The position numbers were made by a program, and so were the translations under genes. The notes under the pieces are model-generated. The model saw only the letters and a program-made list of their open reading frames with translations, did no database searches and had not been told where the DNA came from. A stretch of DNA of 64,000 nucleotides, taken from NCBI RefSeq assembly GCF_900446215.1, contig NZ_UAQZ01000013.1:310001-374000 (forward strand). The letters run 5' to 3'. Below, in pieces: positions 42,233 through 51,667 of the stretch (position 1 is its first letter; the number at the start of each line of letters is the position of its first letter). Origin of the DNA: Burkholderia cenocepacia (GTDB taxonomy: Bacteria; Pseudomonadota; Gammaproteobacteria; Burkholderiales; Burkholderiaceae).

Positions 42233-44329
42233 ATGCTGCAATCCAGACGGACCTTCATGTGCGGATGCCTCGGCACGTTTGCCGCCTGTTCGCTGTTCCC
42301 GGGCGTGACCAACGCCAAGATGATCGACCTGCTGCCGCCGTCCGATCCGGCCGACGGCAAGACGTTCCGCGTGATCTGCATGCACGACGTGCGCGACAAC
42401 CTGATGGCGTCGTTTTCGTCGCCGACGGCGATCATCGATCCGTTCGCGGTCGATACCGGCACGCTCACCGCGATCTTCTCGTGGCTGCAGACCAACAACT
42501 ACCACACCATCACGGTCAAGCAGATCGAGGAATCGCGGCACGGCGGCAAGCCGCTGCCGCCGCGCTCGGTGCTGCTCACGTTCGACGACGGCTTTCGCAG
42601 CCACTACACGAAGGTGCTGCCGCTGCTCGAGCGCTTCAAGTATCCGGCCGTGATGGGCCTCGTCACCGCGTGGATCGATACCCCGGCGGATACGCCGATC
42701 CGCATCAGCGACAAGGTGCAGGTACCGCGCGACTACTTCCTGTCGTGGGACGAGGTGAAGAAGCTCGGGCAGTCGGAATTCGTCGAGCTCGGCTGCCACA
42801 CCCACAATCTCCACCACGGTGCGATCGCGAATCCGCAAGGCAACGAGTTACCGGCGACCACGTCGCATCTCTACCTGCAAGACCAGAAACGCTATGAAAC
42901 CGACGCCGAATTCCACGCCCGCGTGCACGACGACCTGCAGACGTGCGTGCGGCAGATCCGCGAACGCACCGGCCTCGTCGCACGCTCGATGGTGTGGCCG
43001 TACGGCGCGGAAAACCAGCCGGTGCGCCAGATCTCGACGTCGCTCGGCATGGACATCCAGTTCAGTCTCGACGCCGGCCCGAATACGCCGGACGTGCCGC
43101 TGGACCGGCTGAGACGGATCCTGATGATGTACGACGTCGATATCGGCGGGTTCGAGCGCTCGATGCGCGAGCCGGCGTCCAACCGCGGCGACGTCGACGT
43201 GCCCGAGCGCACCGTGCAGGTCGATCTCGACCAGGTCTACGACCCCGATCCCGCGCGACAGGAAGCGAATCTCGGCAAGCTGATCGAGCGCATCTACCGG
43301 ATGCAGCCGAAATCGGTGTACCTGCAGGCGTATGCGGACCCGAAGGGCACGGGCGTGGCCGAAGCGGTGTATTTCCCGAACCGGCACCTGCCGATGCGTT
43401 CCGACCTGTTCTCGCGTGCCGCGTGGCAGCTCAATACGCGCGCCAACGTACAGGTGTACGCATGGATGCCGGTGCTCGCGTTTCGCCCGCCCGCCGACAA
43501 GCTCCGCTCGCTCGAAGCCGTCAGCGCATTCGGCGGCGCGCCGGCCCGCGAGAACGGCACGCGCGTGTTCCGGCTGAGCCCGTTCGATCCCGATGCACGC
43601 CTGATGATCCAGCAGATCTACGAGGATCTCAGCAAGCACGCGTCGTTCAGCGGCATCCTGTTCAGCGACGACGCGGTGCTCGACGACTACGAGGATGGGG
43701 GCCGGCATGCGCTGCGCACCTATTCGCAATGGGGGCTGCCGGCCGACATCGGCAAGATCCGCGAGAACCCCGACCTGATGAAGCGCTGGACACACCAGAA
43801 GACGCGCTACCTGATCGACATGACCCGGCAGCTCGAGCAGATCGTGCTGGCCCACCAGAACGTCGGCGACGTGCTGACCGCGCGCAACATCTTCGCGATG
43901 CCGGTGCTCAAGCCCGAATCGGAAGCATGGTTCGCGCAGAACTACGACGATTTCCTCGCCGCCTACGACTACGTCGCGCTGATGGCGATGCCGTACATGG
44001 AACAGGCGAAGGACCCCGACGGCTGGCTCGACCAGCTCGTGAAGGCGGTACGCACGAAGCAGCGCGGGCTGCAGCGCACCGTGTTCGAACTGCAGGCGTA
44101 CGACTGGCACGGGCAGAAGGCGGTGCCGGCCGGCACGCTGCTCGCGCAGATGCGGCGGCTGCGCAGCGAAGGCGCCGTGAATTTCGGCTACTACCCCGAC
44201 AACTTCCTGAACGGCCAGCCTGAACTCGACGCGATGCGCGACGTGATGTCGCTGAAGTCGCGCCTCGACCCCACCTCGATCAACGCGCTGATGCAGATGC
44301 AGCAGTCGCACGGAACCAAGACGCCATGA
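42233..44329 (+). CDS. pgaB: PgaB: PNAG N-deacetylase and hydrolase
   Basis: 698 residues. The N-terminus has a twin-Arg-like SRRTFM and Cys in AACSLFPG, consistent with an exported, possibly lipid-modified protein. The carbohydrate esterase 4 domain has catalytic and metal residues D118-D119 (LLTFDDGFRSH) and H189 (GCHTHNLHH), close to the E. coli numbering. The second half (RTVQVDLDQVYDPDPARQ onward) is the GH153-like domain with SVYLQAYADPKGTGVAEAVY, ILFSDDAVLDDYED. It removes some N-acetyl groups so that the polymer can be exported by PgaA. Its stop overlaps pgaC. Confidence 0.94.
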   Translation: MLQSRRTFMCGCLGTFAACSLFPGVTNAKMIDLLPPSDPADGKTFRVICMHDVRDNLMASFSSPTAIIDPFAVDTGTLTAIFSWLQTNNYHTITVKQIEESRHGGKPLPPRSVLLTFDDGFRSHYTKVLPLLERFKYPAVMGLVTAWIDTPADTPIRISDKVQVPRDYFLSWDEVKKLGQSEFVELGCHTHNLHHGAIANPQGNELPATTSHLYLQDQKRYETDAEFHARVHDDLQTCVRQIRERTGLVARSMVWPYGAENQPVRQISTSLGMDIQFSLDAGPNTPDVPLDRLRRILMMYDVDIGGFERSMREPASNRGDVDVPERTVQVDLDQVYDPDPARQEANLGKLIERIYRMQPKSVYLQAYADPKGTGVAEAVYFPNRHLPMRSDLFSRAAWQLNTRANVQVYAWMPVLAFRPPADKLRSLEAVSAFGGAPARENGTRVFRLSPFDPDARLMIQQIYEDLSKHASFSGILFSDDAVLDDYEDGGRHALRTYSQWGLPADIGKIRENPDLMKRWTHQKTRYLIDMTRQLEQIVLAHQNVGDVLTARNIFAMPVLKPESEAWFAQNYDDFLAAYDYVALMAMPYMEQAKDPDGWLDQLVKAVRTKQRGLQRTVFELQAYDWHGQKAVPAGTLLAQMRRLRSEGAVNFGYYPDNFLNGQPELDAMRDVMSLKSRLDPTSINALMQMQQSHGTKTP

Positions 44330-45597
44330 CCACCCACAGCCTGATCCAGCGCCTGCAGGATTTCGTCTTCTACTATCCGTTCTTCATGTCGTATCTGTGG
44401 ATGATCGGCGGCGTCGTGCACTACTTCCTGCTCGAGGAAGGCCGCGAGCTGTCGACGCGCACGATCGCGTCGAGCGGCATCCCGAAAGTCTCGATCGTCG
44501 TGCCCTGCTTCAACGAAGCCGCGAACGCGCGCAGCGTGATCGGCCACCTGAACGGGATGCAGTATCCGAACTACGACATCATCGCGGTCAACGACGGCAG
44601 CAAGGACCGCACCGGCGAGATCCTCAACGAGCTGGCCGTCGAGATTCCGCGGCTGCTCGTGATCCATCACGCGCGCAACGAAGGCAAGGCGGTCGGGCTC
44701 ACGACCGCGGCGGCCGTGTCGAACGCGGAATACCTGCTGTGCATCGACGGCGACGCGCTGCTCGCGCACGATGCGATCGGCTGGATGCTCGAGCATTTCC
44801 TGACCGATCCGGGCGTGGGCGCGGTGACCGGCAACCCGCGCATCCGCACGCGCACGTCGCTGCTCGGCCGCATGCAGGTCGGTGAATTCTCGTCGATCGT
44901 CGGGCTGATCAAGCGCACGCAGCAGGTGTACGGCCGCATCTTCACGGTGTCGGGCGTGATCACGATGTTCCGCAAGACCGCGCTCGCCGATGTCGGCTAC
45001 TGGAGCTCGGACATGCTCACCGAGGACATCGACATCAGCTGGAAGCTGCAGTGCCGCGACTGGCGCGTCGTGTACGAGCCGCACGCGCTCAGCTGGATCC
45101 TGATGCCGGAGACGATCAAGGGGCTCTACCGGCAGCGGCTGCGCTGGTCCAAGGGCGGCATCCAGGTGCTGCTCAAGTACGCGGGCACGCTGATGCGGCC
45201 GACCCAGATGATGATGTGGCCGCTGTTCGCCGAATACCTGATCGGCATCGCGTGGGCGTATTCGATGTCGTTCATCCTGCTGCTCGCGCTGATCGACGTC
45301 GTCTACCCGCTTCCGCCGAACTGGCATGTGTCCGTGGTGCCGCACTGGCACGGGATGCTGCTGGTCGCGACCTGCATCCTGCAGCTGATCATCGGCAGCA
45401 TGATCGATCGTCGTTACGACGAAAAACTCCTGATGTACTTCCTTGACACCATCTGGTACCCCGTCGCGTTCTGGCTGATCAGCATGATCACCACCGTCAT
45501 CGCCCTGCCCGCCGTCGTGCTGCGGGGCCGTGGCAAGCGCGCCGTATGGGTCAGTCCCGACCGAGGCATTCAACATGAAGAACGCGCCGATTATTGA
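44326..45597 (+). CDS. pgaC: PgaC: PNAG synthase (GT2 glycosyltransferase)
   Basis: 423 residues, inner membrane. A helix pair at the N-terminus precedes the GT2 catalytic core: VSIVVPCFNEAANARSVIGH, VNDGSKDRTGEIL, CIDGDALLAHDAIGWML (DxD), TEDIDISWKLQCRDW and the processive motif RQRLRWSKGG. C-terminal helices follow (YLIGIAWAYSMSFILLLALI, MLLVATCILQLIIGSM, VAFWLISMITTVIALPAVVL). It polymerises UDP-GlcNAc into beta-1,6 PNAG and needs PgaD. In E. coli the complex is activated by c-di-GMP. Confidence 0.96.
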   Translation: MTTHSLIQRLQDFVFYYPFFMSYLWMIGGVVHYFLLEEGRELSTRTIASSGIPKVSIVVPCFNEAANARSVIGHLNGMQYPNYDIIAVNDGSKDRTGEILNELAVEIPRLLVIHHARNEGKAVGLTTAAAVSNAEYLLCIDGDALLAHDAIGWMLEHFLTDPGVGAVTGNPRIRTRTSLLGRMQVGEFSSIVGLIKRTQQVYGRIFTVSGVITMFRKTALADVGYWSSDMLTEDIDISWKLQCRDWRVVYEPHALSWILMPETIKGLYRQRLRWSKGGIQVLLKYAGTLMRPTQMMMWPLFAEYLIGIAWAYSMSFILLLALIDVVYPLPPNWHVSVVPHWHGMLLVATCILQLIIGSMIDRRYDEKLLMYFLDTIWYPVAFWLISMITTVIALPAVVLRGRGKRAVWVSPDRGIQHEERADY

Positions 45598-46063
45598 CCT
45601 TTCCCTGCGCGCCCCGCGCGACATGATCGCCGAACGCGGCAACATCGTCGGGCCCGTGCTCGTCGCATGGTTCCGCCTCGTGCGGCCCGCGCTGGTCGGG
45701 GGCGTCTGGGCATCGATCTGCATCTATACGTACCGTTACCTGTTGCCGTTCAACGAGGCCGAGATGCCGATCGAGCAGATCGTGTTCTACGTGACCAGCA
45801 TCGCGCTGATCGCCGGCACGATCGTCATGTGGCTGATCGCGGGGCGCGTCGTGCATCCGTTCGCCTACCGGTTGCGCGTGTCGAAGATGCTGCGGCGCTC
45901 GGCCAGCGTGAAGGTGCGCTCGGTGCCGCCGACCGCGTTGGCAAGCGAGCGCCGGCGCGGCACGCGGCGCACCACGCGCATTCTGGTCGCGTCGCACGAC
46001 GCGAACGGGTCGATTTCGGGCATCGAATGGGTCGCGCATGCCGGCCCGCAGCCCCGCGAATAA
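45575..46063 (+). CDS. pgaD: PgaD: PNAG synthase accessory protein
   Basis: 162 residues with two membrane helices (LVRPALVGGVWASICIYTY and IVFYVTSIALIAGTIVMWLI) and a basic cytoplasmic tail, the plan of PgaD. The start overlaps the end of pgaC by 23 bp. In E. coli PgaD joins PgaC in the c-di-GMP-responsive synthase. The sequence is poorly conserved in general; the assignment rests on topology and position. Confidence 0.85.
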   Translation: MKNAPIIDLSLRAPRDMIAERGNIVGPVLVAWFRLVRPALVGGVWASICIYTYRYLLPFNEAEMPIEQIVFYVTSIALIAGTIVMWLIAGRVVHPFAYRLRVSKMLRRSASVKVRSVPPTALASERRRGTRRTTRILVASHDANGSISGIEWVAHAGPQPRE

Positions 46064-46181
46064 ATCGCCGGAGACGTGCCGCGCCGCGCGCGACGCCTGC
46101 CGCGCGACGTGGCACCGCTTCCGGCATCGTGCTGCCGCGCGTCGCGCGCCAGCCGGCAACTTCCTGGAGACGAGGTGAATC

Positions 46182-48005
46182 ATGTGCGGAATCGTCGGAG
46201 CAAGCGGCCTGAACAATCAGGTGCCGCAACTGGTCAATGCGCTGAGCCGGCTCGAATATCGCGGCTACGATTCGTGCGGCATCGCCGTGCAGCGTGACGG
46301 GCGCCTGCGCAGCGAACGCACGCTGCGACGCGTGACGGACCTGCAGGATCGCGTGCTGACGCTCGGTCTCGAAGCGCAGACCTGCATCGCGCATACGCGC
46401 TGGGCGACGCACGGCGCGCCGTCGGAAATGAACGCGCACCCGATCATGTCGGGCGACACGATCGCGGTCGTGCACAACGGGATCATCGAGAACCACGACA
46501 CGCTGCGCGCCGAGCTGCGTGAGCGCGGCTACACGTTTCGCGGGCAGACCGACACCGAAGTCATCGCGCACCTGATCCACAGCCTCTATCGCGACGACCT
46601 GTTCGACGCGGTCGTGCGCGCCGTCAAACGGCTGCACGGTGCGTACGCGATCGCGGTGCTCGGCGCGCGCGAGCCGCAGCGCCTCGTTGCCGCGCGCGCC
46701 GGCTCGCCGCTCGTGATCGGCATCGGCGCCGAGCAGAACTACCTCGCGTCCGACTGCGCGGCGCTCGGCGACCTGACCGACCGCTTCGTGTACCTGGAGG
46801 ACGGCGACGTCGCGCTGATCACGCCGGAGCGCATCGCCGTGGTCGATGCGGGCGGACAGGAAGCGCGGCGCCCGTTGTGCGAAGTGAAGGCGCGCGCGGA
46901 CGACGCCGCGCTCGGGCCGTATCAGCACTTCATGCAGAAGGAGATCTTCGAGCAGCCGAAGGCGATCGACAGCACGCTCGACGGCATCGACACGATCTCG
47001 CCGGCGCTGTTCGACGCGACGGAAGCCACGCGCGGGCTGCTGTCGCGGGTCAGAAGCGTGCTGCTGCTCGGCTGCGGCACCAGCTACTACGCGGGCCTGA
47101 CCGCGAAATACTGGCTCGAAAGCATCGCCGGCGTGCCCGCGCAGGTCGAGATCGCCAGCGAATTCCGCTACCGCGACACGGTGGCCGATCCGCGCACGCT
47201 CGTCGTCGGCATCTCGCAGTCGGGCGAAACAGCCGACACCATCGGCGCGATCGAGCAGGCGCGCGCGATGGGCCAGGAACTGTCGATGGCGATCTGCAAC
47301 GTCGCGACCAGCACGATCGCGCGCAATGCGCCGCTGCGGTTCCTGACGCGGGCCGGCATCGAGCTCGGCGTCGCATCGACCAAGGCGTTCACCACGCAGC
47401 TCGTCGCGCTGTTCGTGCTGACGCTGACGCTCGCGCAGCTGCGCGGCCGGCTCGATGCCGCGCAGGTCGCGACGCACCTGAAGCAGTTGCGCGCGCTGCC
47501 GGATCGCATCGGCCACGCGCTCGCGCTGGAAACGCAGATCATGGGCTGGGCCGCGAAGTTCGCCCGCACCGAGAACGCGCTGTTCCTCGGCCGCGGCATC
47601 CATTTCCCGATCGCGATGGAAGGCGCGCTGAAGCTCAAGGAGGTGTCGTACATCCATGCGGAAGGCTATGCGGCCGGCGAACTGAAGCACGGGCCGCTCG
47701 CGCTCGTCACGAGCGCGATGCCGGTCGTCACGATCGCGCCGGACGACCGTCTGTTCCAGAAGCTGAAATCCAACATGGCCGAGGTGCGCGCGCGCGGCGG
47801 GCGGCTCTACGTACTGGCCGGCAATCAGCTCGAAATCGACGCCGACCGCGACACGCACCTGATCCGCGTACGCGAATCGGGCGACCTGCTGTCGCCGATC
47901 GTCAACGTGATCCCGCTGCAATTGCTCGCCTATCACGTCGGCTGTACGCGCGGCGCCGATGTCGACAAGCCGCGCAACCTCGCGAAATCGGTGACCGTCG
48001 AATGA
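46182..48005 (+). CDS. glmS: Glutamine:fructose-6-phosphate aminotransferase in the pga operon
   Basis: 607 residues, full length. N-terminal glutaminase domain starts with MCGIVGASGLNN, so Cys2 is exposed after Met removal; IAHTRWATHGAPSEMNAHPI and VVHNGIIENHD follow. The C-terminal isomerase half has two SIS domains (LLLGCGTSYYAGLTAKYWLE, ISQSGETADTIGAIEQA, GVASTKAFTTQL, LGRGIHFPIAMEGALKLKEV, HAEGYAAGELKHGPLAL) and ends KSVTVE. It makes glucosamine-6-P, the first precursor of UDP-GlcNAc. Its place after pgaD suggests a dedicated supply for PNAG, probably beside a housekeeping copy elsewhere. Confidence 0.95.
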   Translation: MCGIVGASGLNNQVPQLVNALSRLEYRGYDSCGIAVQRDGRLRSERTLRRVTDLQDRVLTLGLEAQTCIAHTRWATHGAPSEMNAHPIMSGDTIAVVHNGIIENHDTLRAELRERGYTFRGQTDTEVIAHLIHSLYRDDLFDAVVRAVKRLHGAYAIAVLGAREPQRLVAARAGSPLVIGIGAEQNYLASDCAALGDLTDRFVYLEDGDVALITPERIAVVDAGGQEARRPLCEVKARADDAALGPYQHFMQKEIFEQPKAIDSTLDGIDTISPALFDATEATRGLLSRVRSVLLLGCGTSYYAGLTAKYWLESIAGVPAQVEIASEFRYRDTVADPRTLVVGISQSGETADTIGAIEQARAMGQELSMAICNVATSTIARNAPLRFLTRAGIELGVASTKAFTTQLVALFVLTLTLAQLRGRLDAAQVATHLKQLRALPDRIGHALALETQIMGWAAKFARTENALFLGRGIHFPIAMEGALKLKEVSYIHAEGYAAGELKHGPLALVTSAMPVVTIAPDDRLFQKLKSNMAEVRARGGRLYVLAGNQLEIDADRDTHLIRVRESGDLLSPIVNVIPLQLLAYHVGCTRGADVDKPRNLAKSVTVE

Positions 48006-49270
48006 AGCGGCGAATGCGTCCGGCGCAGACGGTCATGCGGCTGGCCGCGGCCGTGCTCGGCGGCGCATGCGGCGTCGGCGCGGTGACGCCGTTTGCCTTT
48101 GCCGGCGCGCCGGCCGTGCATACGGTCACCGTGCCGAGCGCCCCGTCGCCGCAGGACACCGGCGACCCGCGGCGCTTCATGCACGGGATCGGCGTGGCCG
48201 ACGCCGGCGACGGCAAACGCTGGGTGTTCTTCAGCAGCTCGGGCATCATGCCGCGCGGTGCGCTGCGCAGCGGCAGCTGGCCGCATGACGTGTACGTCGG
48301 CGAATGGCAGCCGGACAAGCCGCGCGTGCTGCACGTCCGTACGTTCATCAGCCGCCCGGAGGCGCAGGAACCCGTGTCGATCGCGCAGAATGCACACGGC
48401 GACATCTTCGTCACGTTCGAGGACGGCTGGAACACGTCGCAGGAAGTCAGCCAGCGCTACGGCATCTACCGCCGCGACCTGAAGCCGGTCAAGCCCTACC
48501 CGAACGACGTCGAATCGGGCGGTCATTCGGGGCACGTCGCGACGGTCGCCGACCGCTTCGTCGTGTTCTATTCGACCGACTGGGTCAACGGCGGCGGTGT
48601 CGACAACCTCGGCAGCGGCAACGGCGTATACCTGAAAACCTACGACGCGGCCGGGCGCGTGCTGAACCACGTCGCGGTCGCGCCGCATCGCCGCGAGTGG
48701 TGGCCCGTGATCGCGGGCTCGCCGCGCAACGCGCTGCTCGTGTGGCAGAAGTTCATCGACGGCAGCACGGACGCGACACTCGAATACGCGATGTTCGATC
48801 CGGTCACCGCGAAGCTGGAAAAACTCGGCTCGCTGAACGACGCGATCCAGTATTACGTGTATTCGGCCGCCTATGTGCCGGAGATCGACCGTTTCATCGT
48901 CGTCACGACGACCGCGGACGATCGCGGCGTCGCGATGCTGATCGCGCCGGACGGCCGCCGCACGGCGACGCTCGATTGCCTGCCCGCGTCGGTGCGCGAA
49001 TCGGGCATCGGCGTCGCCGGCACACATGCGTATGTGCCGACCCGCGACGGGCGGCTGCTGACGCTCGCGCTGGCGCCGGCGAACATGGCGGTGAGCGGCG
49101 TGCAGCGCTCACCCGTTCCGTGGGGCTCGACCGGCGTCGCCGGTTTCCCGGCGCGCGGCACGGCGATGCATTTCGTGTCACTGACGCCGTCGGGGATGCG
49201 CGAAGCCGATTTCGAACCGGCGCGCGACACGCCGATGCCGAAGAACGAAGTGTCGTGTTCGAGTCATTGA
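48002..49270 (+). CDS. Secreted beta-propeller-like protein coupled to glmS
   Basis: 422 residues. Signal peptide (VMRLAAAVLGGACGVGAVTPFAFAGA), then repeated beta-strand blocks of ~50 residues (GDGKRWVFFSSSGIMPRGAL, AHGDIFVTFEDGWN, ADRFVVFYSTDWVNGGGVDN, PRNALLVWQKFIDGSTD, PEIDRFIVVTTTADDRGVAM). The pattern looks like a sialidase/BNR-style propeller, with no clear catalytic set. Its ATG overlaps the glmS stop (ATGA), which ties expression to the exopolysaccharide operon. It may bind or trim the polymer. Family not recognised. Confidence 0.7.
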   Translation: MKRRMRPAQTVMRLAAAVLGGACGVGAVTPFAFAGAPAVHTVTVPSAPSPQDTGDPRRFMHGIGVADAGDGKRWVFFSSSGIMPRGALRSGSWPHDVYVGEWQPDKPRVLHVRTFISRPEAQEPVSIAQNAHGDIFVTFEDGWNTSQEVSQRYGIYRRDLKPVKPYPNDVESGGHSGHVATVADRFVVFYSTDWVNGGGVDNLGSGNGVYLKTYDAAGRVLNHVAVAPHRREWWPVIAGSPRNALLVWQKFIDGSTDATLEYAMFDPVTAKLEKLGSLNDAIQYYVYSAAYVPEIDRFIVVTTTADDRGVAMLIAPDGRRTATLDCLPASVRESGIGVAGTHAYVPTRDGRLLTLALAPANMAVSGVQRSPVPWGSTGVAGFPARGTAMHFVSLTPSGMREADFEPARDTPMPKNEVSCSSH

Positions 49271-49549
49271 AGGCGGGCGCGTCACGCCATGTCGCGGGCG
49301 CGGGCAGATCGCGTGCCGCCACCGTGCCTGTCGTTTTCCCCGTCCGGATCGCGCGACGACGCGCCCTCGCCCCGTCACGCGCCCGGTAGTCGGGCGCCGG
49401 CGCGTGCTGGTCCAATCATCGCCGCCGCGCGTTTCCCGCGCCGAATTCGCCAGCGCCGCCCGTACCGGATAGACTGTCGCCCGATTCCTTCCATCGGCCG
49501 CGGCGTCCCGCCTCCTGCCGCCGCCGGAACGCCCTTTCCCGGAGAACGA

Positions 49550-50386
49550 ATGCTGAAGCGCCAGTGGTTTTCGCTTGTGCTGCTGACGGTTTGCCTGCTC
49601 GGGCAACGCGCGTCGGCCCAGTCCACGCTCGAACTCGACACCGACGGCACGGCCCGCGCCGTCACCCGCCAGACGCTGCTCGCCCGTACGGACGCGACCG
49701 ACATCCACGTGCCGCGCGACATCGCGTACGGCCGGCCGATGACGTTCCGCGCCGTGCCGTTCGCCGCGCTGCTCGGCGACACGCCGCTGCCGGCCGACGG
49801 GGTGCTCGAAACGCGCGCGGCCGACGGTTTCGCCGCGCAACTGCCGCTCGATCTCGTGCGCCGCCGCGCGCCGGCCGGCGCGATCCCGTGGCTCGCGATC
49901 GAGGATCCGGCCCATCCGTGGCCGAAACTGCCCGGCAAGCAGGTCAGCGCGGGGCCGTTCTATCTCGTGTGGCTCGGGCCGGACGCGTCGTCGGTGCGCG
50001 GCGAGCAGTGGCCGTACCAGATCGTGCGCATCACGATCGAATCGTCGCCGCTCGCGCGCTGGCCGTCGCTCGCCGTCGACGCCGCGTTGCCCGCGAACGA
50101 TCCGGCCCGCGCGGGCCAGCACCTGTTCGTCACGCAATGTCTCGCGTGCCACCGCATCGACGGCGCGGGCAGCAGCCACGCCGGCCCCGACCTGAACACG
50201 CCGATGAATCCGGTCGACTACTTCCAGCCGGCCGCGCTGCGTCGCTACATCCGCAACCCGGCGTCGGTGCGCGACTGGCCGGGCCGCAGCATGCCGGCAT
50301 TTCCGCCCGATCAACTGAGCGACCGCGAACTCGACCAGATCGTCGCGTATCTCGCGTACATGGCGCGGCGCAACGCGGGGAAGTAA
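49550..50386 (+). CDS. Periplasmic c-type cytochrome protein
   Basis: 278 residues. Signal peptide MLKRQWFSLVLLTVCLLGQRASA, an N-terminal domain of ~160 residues reminiscent of molybdopterin-oxidoreductase-like beta folds (VPRDIAYGRPMTFRAVPFAALLG), and a C-terminal mono-haem domain with CLACH and a probable distal Met in GRSMPAFPPDQLSDRELDQI. GGAGA lies upstream of the ATG. Likely an electron carrier for a periplasmic dehydrogenase. A 280-bp gap separates it from the pga genes; no redox partner is nearby. Confidence 0.8.
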   Translation: MLKRQWFSLVLLTVCLLGQRASAQSTLELDTDGTARAVTRQTLLARTDATDIHVPRDIAYGRPMTFRAVPFAALLGDTPLPADGVLETRAADGFAAQLPLDLVRRRAPAGAIPWLAIEDPAHPWPKLPGKQVSAGPFYLVWLGPDASSVRGEQWPYQIVRITIESSPLARWPSLAVDAALPANDPARAGQHLFVTQCLACHRIDGAGSSHAGPDLNTPMNPVDYFQPAALRRYIRNPASVRDWPGRSMPAFPPDQLSDRELDQIVAYLAYMARRNAGK

Positions 50387-50416
50387 CGCGGGCCACCCCG
50401 GCCGCACCCGTCGCGC

Positions 50417-51667
50417 TTACGCTTCCTGCGCGCTCTGCAGCACCGCGCGCAACAGCACGTCGGCGCCGGCCGTCGCCCATTCGGGCGTAATCGCTTCGGC
50501 CTCGTTGTGGCTCAGCCCGTCGACGCACGGCACGAAGATCATGCCGGTCGGCGCGACACGCGCGACATAGCACGCGTCGTGGCCCGCGCCGGACACGATG
50601 TCCATGTGCGACAGCCCGAGCGAGCGCGCCGCGTCGCGCACCGTGTCGATGCAGCGTGGCGCGAACGGCACCGGCGCATACGTGAAGATCTGCTCGATCT
50701 GCGCGCCGAGGCCGGTTTCGTCGGCCACGCGCGCGAGCTCCGCGCGCAACGCCGCGTCCAGTTCGTCGAGCACCGCATCGTCGGGATGCCGGAATTCCAC
50801 CGTGAAAAAGCAGCCGCCCGGCACCGTGTTGCGCGAATTCGGCCGCGCCTCGATCATCCCGACCGTTGCGCGCGCATCCGGTGCGTAGCGGCGGCCGAGC
50901 ACTTCGACGAACGAGATCATCCGCGCCGCGCCGACCAGCGCGTCGCGGCGGAACGCCATCGGCGTCGTGCCCGCGTGCGCGTCGACACCGGTGAGCGTCA
51001 CCTCGTACCAGCGCTGCCCCTGCCCGGCCGTCACGACGCCGATCGTCTTGCCGGCCCGTTCGAGAATCGCGCCCTGCTCGATGTGCAGCTCATATGCCGC
51101 GTGCACCGGATAGCCGCCGACCGGCTCCGCGCCCGCGTAGCCGATCCGTTCGAGCTCCTCGCCGATCGTCCGGCCCGCGCCGTCGGTGCGCGACAGCCCA
51201 TATTCGAGCGTATAGACGCCCGAGAACACGCCGGCCGACACCATCGCCGGCGCGAAGCGCGAGCCTTCCTCGTTGGTCCAGATCACGACGTCGACCGGAC
51301 GCTCGGTCTCGATGGCCGCGTCGTTCAGCGCACGCACCACTTCGAGCCCGCCGAGCACGCCGTAGATGCCGTCGTAACGCCCGCCGGTCGGCTGGGAATC
51401 GGCATGCGAGCCCGTCATCACCGGTGCGGCGTCGGGACGGCGACCGGCGCGGCGCGCGAACACGTTGCCCATCCGATCGACGCGCACCGTGCAGCCGGCT
51501 TCACGCGCCCACTGCACGAACAGGTCGCGCGACTCGCGGTCGAGGTCGGTCAGCGCGAGACGGCACACGCCGCCCTTCGGCGTCGCGCCGATCTGCGCCA
51601 TCCGTTCGAGCGACGCCCACAGGCGGTCGCCGTCGACGCGCGGCATGCTTGCGGGAGCGTCACGCAT
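50417..51667 (-). CDS. M20 amidohydrolase, probable N-carbamoyl-L-cysteine hydrolase
   Basis: 416 residues. Zn-dependent hydantoinase/carbamoylase type: TGSHADSQPTGGRYDGIYGVLGGLEV (metal His/Asp), WTNEEGSRFAPAM (catalytic Glu pair), ELHIEQGAILE, VTLTGVDAHAGTTPM (dimer domain), ARPNSRNTVPGG, and SGAGHDACYVARVAPTGMIFVP, DGLSHNEAEA (metal His). Enzymes of this kind remove the carbamoyl group from N-carbamoyl amino acids or allantoate. It overlaps by 8 bp the aminothiazoline-carboxylate hydrolase gene, whose product is N-carbamoyl-cysteine; this favours the AtcC role. Confidence 0.88.
   Translation of the reverse strand: MRDAPASMPRVDGDRLWASLERMAQIGATPKGGVCRLALTDLDRESRDLFVQWAREAGCTVRVDRMGNVFARRAGRRPDAAPVMTGSHADSQPTGGRYDGIYGVLGGLEVVRALNDAAIETERPVDVVIWTNEEGSRFAPAMVSAGVFSGVYTLEYGLSRTDGAGRTIGEELERIGYAGAEPVGGYPVHAAYELHIEQGAILERAGKTIGVVTAGQGQRWYEVTLTGVDAHAGTTPMAFRRDALVGAARMISFVEVLGRRYAPDARATVGMIEARPNSRNTVPGGCFFTVEFRHPDDAVLDELDAALRAELARVADETGLGAQIEQIFTYAPVPFAPRCIDTVRDAARSLGLSHMDIVSGAGHDACYVARVAPTGMIFVPCVDGLSHNEAEAITPEWATAGADVLLRAVLQSAQEA

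Noticed and set aside
46064..46181. A glmS-type ribozyme ahead of glmS
   Set aside because: The gap is short and shows no such fold; the ribozyme is a feature of Gram-positive bacteria.
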